Origin: Otatea glauca
Lineage: Eukaryota > Streptophyta > Magnoliopsida > Poales > Poaceae
Length of the DNA: 64,000 bases
Assembly (NCBI GenBank): GCA_036346275.1
Contig: CM070713.1
Span: 55,857,567 to 55,921,566, forward strand
Reading direction: 5' to 3'
Positions 58,216-64,000 of the stretch are shown here, piece by piece (the stretch's first letter is position 1; the number at the start of each line of letters is the position of its first letter). The notes under the pieces are model-generated. The model saw only the letters and a program-made list of their open reading frames with translations. It was not told where the DNA came from and made no database searches. The position numbers and the translations under genes are program-made.

Positions 58216-58580
58216 ACCGTGCTCTGAAGTCCCTCTCGATGATCTGTCGGTACTGGGTAATCTTGAGAAACAAGTCAAAGTCTTTCCTTCCTATTGTGTC
58301 AGTACTCAAAGAATGGCATTGCAGCTATGGGCCTATGGCTATTCTTGTCTTGAGCGTAAAGGCTAGATATTTCAAACTTTCAATGGCGTGAGCTGCAGCA
58401 AGTCATGTATGCTGTACTGCAGAAAGCATAAACCCATTATTCTGTCATTAGATTTATACTTTAATAGTTCAGCACCCACACACATCTTAATGAACAAGAA
58501 CCGATTTGGCTTGAATCCTATTACTCTTAATGCAGAGCAAACTGGCAAGGACACGAAGTTTTACTGTTGTAGTTCCCAGG

Positions 58581-59631
58581 CCCGTGAAAACCGCGCCTAA
58601 GAGACGTGGCTCACCCAATGACATGTGATATCGCAAAAAAAAAAAAAAAAATCATGCAGCGGACTGGAAGCGCTGCATGCTACAGTAATTTTCGTTTTTT
58701 TGTTGCTGTGAGAGGGTAGTTATGAAAAAAAATAAATTTTAAATTTATTAGGTTTTATAAATGCATTATGATAGAAAAAAATTACATGACGGTTAGTTCT
58801 GAAAAAATAATTCTACGAGTAGTTCTAAAAAAATCGTACGTCAGCTAGTTCTGAAAATCGCAAGTCTTACCATAAATATTTTGAGAACTCAAAATACTTA
58901 TAAAACCTAATAAATTTTTTTCAGAACTAACTTATAAAACCTAATAATATTTTGAGGACCCAAAATACTTATGGGTCCTCGTAGAAATATTTTTTTCAGA
59001 ATTACTCGTATAATTATTTTTTCATAACTAAACATCGTGCAATTTTTTTATTATAATGCATTTATAAAACCTAATAAAATTATAATGTATTTTTTTTAGA
59101 ACTAGCCTCCTCAAATATATTGTGTTATATTATGCCCCTCTATAGAATATGGGCCCTCAAAATATTTGTGGTACGACGTGCAATTTTTTCAGAACCAACC
59201 GCTATGCAATTTTTTTATATTATAACGCAATTATAAAAGCTAATAAAATTAAAATGTATTTTTTCCATAACTAGCCTTCTCAAATATATTGTGTTATATT
59301 ATGCCCCTCCGTAGAATATGAGTCCTTAGAATATTTGTGGTACGACGTATGATTTTTTCAAATTAACCGTCGTATAATTTTTTCTATTATAATGCATTTA
59401 TAAAACCTAATAAATTTAATTTTTTTTGTTTTCATAACTACCCGCTCACATAAAAAAAAAAAATTACTGTAGCATGTAGCGCTTACAGTTTGTTGCATGC
59501 TTTTCTTTTCTTTTCTTTGCGTTTTTCGTTTTTTTTTGTTTTTGCATGCCACGTGTCGGATTAGGGGCATTGCAACACCCCCATTCCACTGCACTGGGTG
59601 AGCCGCGCCTCCCAGGCGCGGTTTTCGCGAG
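58581..59631. mobile_element. 1.05-kb foldback/TIR element with internal inverted and tandem repeats
   Basis: Outer ends CCCGTGAAAACCGCGCCTAA and, in complement, CTCGCGAAAACCGCGCCTGG continue as matching GGCTCACCCA, giving a TIR of about 38 bp with few mismatches. A second inverted pair lies inside (CATGCTACAGTAATTTT at 58676 and AAAAATTACTGTAGCATG at 59459), and a third (TTATTAGGTTTTATAAATGC near 58748 with its complement at 59390). Two direct ~168-bp units (59080-59250 and 59251-59417) share CAAATATATTGTGTTATATT ATGCCCCTC. No clear target duplication. Superfamily uncertain; MULE-like is possible. Confidence 0.75.
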
Positions 59632-60476
59632 TCTAAGTGCTACTTTCGCAAAAATAATCCGTGGAAGGTTAATTATTTTTTAATTTTTTTTTACAGAATT
59701 ATAACAGTAAAAACTTCGCAGGGCACATAAGATTGCCTCGGGACTTAAAAGAATATGGGGTCTTTTTCAACTTAAGTCCTCATCAAGCAAAACCCACCAG
59801 AGTCAACTGCTCTATCAGTTTCAGCCACAACTCACCAACAATAGGCCAATCATCACACTTTTTACATCGTTTTTTATTTATGAAAATATTTCTCAGTTAA
59901 CAATTTTAATTTCCGTAACCTACCAACAATCAGTTATCTATCCCTTCTTTACAGTTGAGTGCAAATAGAAGAACTGAGGCATTGTGTCGCATCAACCACT
60001 CAGGAACCACCATGTCAATATGTCATTCACAAAAGTTGCACCCACCACACACCAATGAAGCAGTATGACATTCCCATCTCTTAGTTTGAGCATAAAATCC
60101 CCAAAAAGTGATGTTTTAATAATATGAGTTTGGCGTTGAATGAAGCAAAAAAAAAGGGCATCCAGGCAATTAATACTCCAAACATATAATATGATCAAGT
60201 CTTCTGCTACTTGAACATGAAACTCATACACAACCCTTATTTTTCCTCTTTATATTATCGCAAACTTTTGCAGTTAACAAGATTAAGACCATTTTGTTTA
60301 ATGCCTTCCCAGTTACCAGTAAACTTATCATAAATCAAACAATGCCTTCCCATATAACCAAAAGATCATGATAAAAATAATATTATTTAATGCTGCTAAA
60401 TTTAGTTGTGCGCATTGTTATATCAATGATCCTGTGCAACAACAAAAAATAAATCAAATTCTAAATAGAAACTTAC
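59632..60476. other. AT-rich DNA next to the orphan ATX exon
   Basis: No gene recognised. In minus sense this would be the downstream side of the ATX exon, but I could not find the next ATX exon (GAGTYMFRI block) here. AATGCCTTCCCA occurs twice (60299 and 60342), a short local repeat. Confidence 0.45.
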
Positions 60477-60554
60477 CACTAAAGAGTTGTATATACGCCG
60501 ATCTCTAATGTCTGATATTGGTGGCCTAACGAGCTCCCCTATGTATTCGATCAT
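60477..60554 (-). pseudogene. Orphan SET-domain exon, ATX1/2 (trithorax) type
   Basis: A 78-bp minus-strand exon with a TTCAG acceptor and a GTG|GTAAGT donor encodes MIEYIGELVRPPISDIRDRR IYNSLV. This is the N-terminal part of the SET domain of ATX1/ATX2-type histone H3K4 methyltransferases (MMIEYIGELVRPPISDIRERRIYNSLV-like in the family). It is open and almost unchanged, with correct phase-0 boundaries, yet no PHD, PWWP or further SET exon is visible on either side; a hAT transposase fragment starts less than 300 bp upstream. Either a captured/duplicated fragment or one exon of a gene with introns extending beyond what I can recognise. Confidence 0.75.
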
Positions 60555-60839
60555 CTGAACAAATAGATAAAAAATACAGAAAATTAGCTCATTATCGTCA
60601 CACATGTGCAAATTTAGCAAAATAACATCACAATCGTCCTTGAATACCCAATGACACTACAAGCGGCAGAAATCCTGCAAAATAGCATCACCATTAGTTT
60701 GTCATCCGTTGGAAGGGGCAAGATACCGTTAGGCAGTCAAGCATAATTGTAGTTTTAGTTCTTTAAATTTGCTCCATTAGGAAGAACATTGTCTCGAATC
60801 TCACTAAAATTTAGAAAGTAGTCTCACTAGGTTTGATGA

Positions 60840-61240
60840 TGGACACGGATTAGTAATTTGCCTCGGAAGAATTGCCAACATCTTCTGCAATTATAGCTGA
60901 AATAGAATAAAATCAAAATCAACATTCAATTTTCATGATGAGCAAGAAAGATGTAATTAAAGAAAAAAATAGTAAAGTAATTTGTTTATTTACCTTTCTC
61001 AATTTTAGCCAAATCCATTGAATCTTCTTCAATATTGACAGGAAGGGATCGTCATAACCAATCTTGTGTGCAAATCAAGCATTGGACTATAAAAGGCATG
61101 AGTGAGCTCTTAAAGTCATTGAGGGCATGTCCCCTCGTGCTAAAGGCTAACTCAAATGCAACTGTTGATATAGGAACTGCTAACATATTACGGGCTAACC
61201 AAGACAATACTGGAAATATAGGAGAATTCCAACTTCCACC
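60840..61240 (-). pseudogene. hAT transposase C-terminus, RICESLEEPER-like
   Basis: The minus strand gives FPVLSWLARNMLAVPISTVA FELAFSTRGHALNDFKSSLM and LICTQDWL, the hAT dimerisation domain of RICESLEEPER/BED-type transposases. A TGA follows DWL, then RSLPVNIEEDSMDLAKIEK continues in the same frame, as the family's acidic tail would. A frame change also lies just upstream of FPVLS. The rest of the element is cut off by the LTR starting at 61298. Confidence 0.88.
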
Positions 61241-61297
61241 ACTCAAGAATATCAAAATTATCGTTATCTTCTTCATTATCTTTACCAAGGCATTTAT

Positions 61298-64000
61298 TGC
61301 CGGGAACAGATTTCTAAATTTGAACCCTTTGTATATAATCTGTGCTAGTCCAAGAAAAGCTAGCACACACAGTGGAAACAGTTATGATAACACATCTATA
61401 TCACGAATCAAATAATATTAATTAAGCAAAAAGGTATCAGCCTTATGGCCAACTATTACAAAATAAACAGCCTCTTGGCTTGAGTTCAATAAAGTAACAG
61501 TGGAAACGAAATAAACAGCAGCGGAATAAACCCATCTATTATAGGCAATCGACTGGGGTACGCGTCCTAGTAATCCAGACCGCCTTCGTCGTAACCACAA
61601 GCAAAGAATTCGTAGTCACTTTCAGCTTCTGCGTACTCCTCTGTGGAAAGTTGAGATGTTGCAAGGGTGAGCACAAAATATACTCCGCAAGTCTTGAAAA
61701 CATAATGCATGATAACTATATGCAAGGCTAAACAATTGAAGGCATAATATGGCTCTTTTAGCATAAAGCAATGTTTAACTTTAAATACAACTAGTAATTT
61801 CACAAAGCATCATTTAACCAAATGTAGTTGTAATAATTGATTTTGGTATAACAACTAAACAGGTTCTAACCACCTGACTAGCTCCAACAACCAAACCACA
61901 ACCCGAGAGTTCCATCCACTCACGGATTCCCAAACCATCATTTTCATTTAAAACAAAACCATAAAGTTCTACAATGTGCAAGCGTACCTCGCATGTCCTT
62001 AACCATGAGCACGACTACTTAAGTAGTTTTAACTCTATAGAGTGTGTACAGTTTTACCCGCAAGTCATGATCGTCTCTTGTTGTCATGCAATTAACACAC
62101 TTCCTTTGGTGTGTCGACAGAGAAATCATGATAAGGCCTTTACAATATACAACCCCACTATTAACCACGCCCGCTAAGGTTTCACCGTTGAAGGGTTCTG
62201 TTCACCCAGTCAGAAGCCCCCTCTTTAGCTATGTGGAAAAACCTGTCTCCATCCGACACCCACATTCCACCAACTGGCGAAGCCAGTAATAAGATGCACA
62301 AATTAATTAGCTAGGTCATACCTATATAGATTTGTGGTTGTACGGTAATGCTCGGTCCATGGTAACACACGCTTCGGTCCTTAATTGACTAGGGTGGAAC
62401 ATTCACTTTACAAGGTCTTGTGCTTCCTACACCTACCAAACAACCATCCGCCCCTATCTAAACCATTTTTCTACTATATTTCATTTAAATAACAGCAGCA
62501 ATACAAATTGTTGTAACTTCACAAATAAGTTTAAACAATGTTTGAAATGATTTCCATAATGACATAATACCGAAACGTTTAAGATGGACTAAGCAATTCT
62601 ACCGTCCCATGCTACTCTACTGGATATCATCCAATAAAATAGCTAATATCATCTAGGGTGATAAAGATTCGACATGATCAAAACCAACGAGGGTATAACA
62701 AATTTCTGGAAATTAACTAGACCTTAAGACTATAATTAAAGTACATTGCATAAAAGAAAGCTTGCATAATTTAAAACAATATAAGTATTTTAAAATTTTA
62801 GGATCAACATGTTCAAGGAATACTTGTATTCATTGCCTCCTACTGGTTCTACCTCTGACTGTTGATCTGGCTGAGCTTCAACGACGTCATCTACACGCAA
62901 AACGAGAACAAATAAATAAAAAGAAATACAAAAAAATCAAAAATTAAAAATAATGATACTGGGAGGTAGATATTTAATTTAGATGAATTTAAAATTTTGA
63001 ATAACTAGAATCAGAGCTCGAACGAAGGAGAACGGGCTCTCGGAAATGGCTCAGGTCAAAAATAAGAGAAAAAGAAAAACGGGTGACGTGGCGCAATATG
63101 ATTGGCTGAAATTTTGGGATTTCTGGAGAAACCGACTGACACGTGGGGTCCACGTGTCAATGTCTCGGTTCACATGGACTGGGTACACCAAGGAAAACTA
63201 GGGCTGACGTGGCAAGTTTTGCTGAGGTGGGGGCGACACGTGGCGCTAGGGCCTACGTGGCGTGCCAAACCACCATAATGCAGCTGCTGACGCGTCTCGA
63301 TCGAAACCATCCGCGTGGCGCACATCTGACGGTCAAGGTAGATCGGACAACTAAGACGCGACGAAACGGCGACGACAAGCACGACGGTGGCACAGCGTCT
63401 GCGCAGCCACCGAGCGGGGAAAGAAGGTGTGGCTGGCGCAAAAACGAGACGGCCCGGGGTCGAGATCTAGGGAAAACGGAAGAGGGTGTCACGTGGAGTT
63501 CGATGGGGCCAGAGGTGACGGCGATAGCTCATCGACGACAGCAAAAGGCTGTGAAGAAGCTTCACGGGATGGCGGCACGAACAAGAGCTAGGGTTCGGAT
63601 ACGGTGCCAACGACCGAGATATTTGTGGCGGCGGTTGCTGGAGTTCAGCGACAAAGCGAGAGTCTAGGGCGAAGACGATGGATCACGACGCGACAAAGCG
63701 GGCTCATGCGTCGAAAGCGCTGACCGGCGTCTGAGACCTGGGTGGCACGAAAATCGAAGCAGCCAAGGGAGACTGGGTCGGGGACGATGCGAGAAAGAGT
63801 GGGCCACGAGGAATACGGCCCACCCAAGGTTTTGAGGGTTAAAATGATTTTTTTTTTTAGAAAATTCCATATAATGCAAAAAGGCAAAAATAAATAGCAA
63901 TTAAATTAGTAAAATTCCTAAAAATTCCCAAAAATATTTTTAAGCATTTGAAACCCAATTAAATTATTTTTAATTAATTTCAACATTGTACAATAATTAA
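61298..64000 (-). mobile_element. Second copy of the 3-kb LTR (truncated by window edge)
   Basis: The reverse complement of the family at 20974-23974. TTGCCGGGAACAGATTTCTA matches the complement of its 3' end, and landmarks follow in order: GTGCTAGTCC..AGCTAGCACACACAGTGGAAA, the CCATTACGGTAC/GGTCCATGGTAACACACG block and the GC-rich CACGTGG zone at 63090-63260. The shared frame HIVIMHYV.KTCGV.FVL is seen in both. About 300 bp of the expected LTR lies beyond 64000, so whether this is a solo LTR or the edge of a full element cannot be decided. It interrupts the hAT transposase remnant. Confidence 0.88.

Noticed and set aside
59992..60231. Continuation of the ATX SET domain on the minus strand
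   Set aside because: The frame (LKLRDGNVILLHWCVVGATF) does not match the expected GAGTYMFRIDDERV block or the post-SET cysteines.

Overview
This window is nuclear DNA from a grass (Poaceae). The evidence is rice-like intron/exon genes, Stowaway and Tourist MITEs, an Au-type tRNA SINE with a poly(T) tail, Sirevirus-type copia LTRs carrying palindromic motifs, and long LTRs nested inside older elements. There is no sign of bacterial or organellar organisation: no operons, rRNA or CRISPR.

Host genes are sparse. (1) 934-1387 (-): the first two exons of a PhoD-like phosphatase, with the remainder off the left edge. (2) 4440-8686 (-): a complete eight-exon gene for the armadillo-repeat SWI/SNF subunit LFR (456 aa), with every splice phase consistent. 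(3) 12185-39370 (-): a decayed PMS1 (MutL-alpha) gene. Its exons are still in order, but it carries frameshifts and stops and has been stretched to about 27 kb by nested transposons. (4) 47296-48145 (-): a pepsin-type aspartic protease pseudogene. (5) 50506-53837 (+): a complete three-exon HIG1/hypoxia-responsive mitochondrial protein (99 aa) with a TATA box. (6) 60477-60554 (-): a single orphan SET-domain exon of the ATX1/2 trithorax type.

Transposons fill the rest. One PMS1 intron (13.5-25.4 kb) holds a 5'-truncated LINE. The LINE is broken by a Sirevirus-like solo LTR and by a short-LTR copia element whose gag-integrase half is inverted relative to its RT-RNaseH half. That copia is itself interrupted by a 3.0-kb solo LTR with a perfect 5-bp target duplication. 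The first PMS1 intron(s) (28.6-39.1 kb) hold a BED/DUF659-type hAT transposase relic, a 3.5-kb LTR containing a (TA)n tract, and tandem subterminal repeats. A 5' fragment of a Sirevirus lies at 40.1-43.2 kb. The right half (48-64 kb) has a minisatellite, three Stowaway elements, a Tourist element with TSD TAA, a Pack-MULE candidate inside a HIG1 intron, a SINE with TSD, a 1.05-kb foldback element, a hAT transposase tail, and a second copy of the 3-kb LTR running off the right edge.

I found no evidence for a new multi-gene system. The most distinctive items are the internally inverted copia element, the TE-expanded PMS1 relic, the LTR palindrome arrays, two gene-capturing (Pack-type) candidates, facing tRNA-like modules, and an internally tandem TTTTTCGAAAAA repeat family present twice in opposite orientation.
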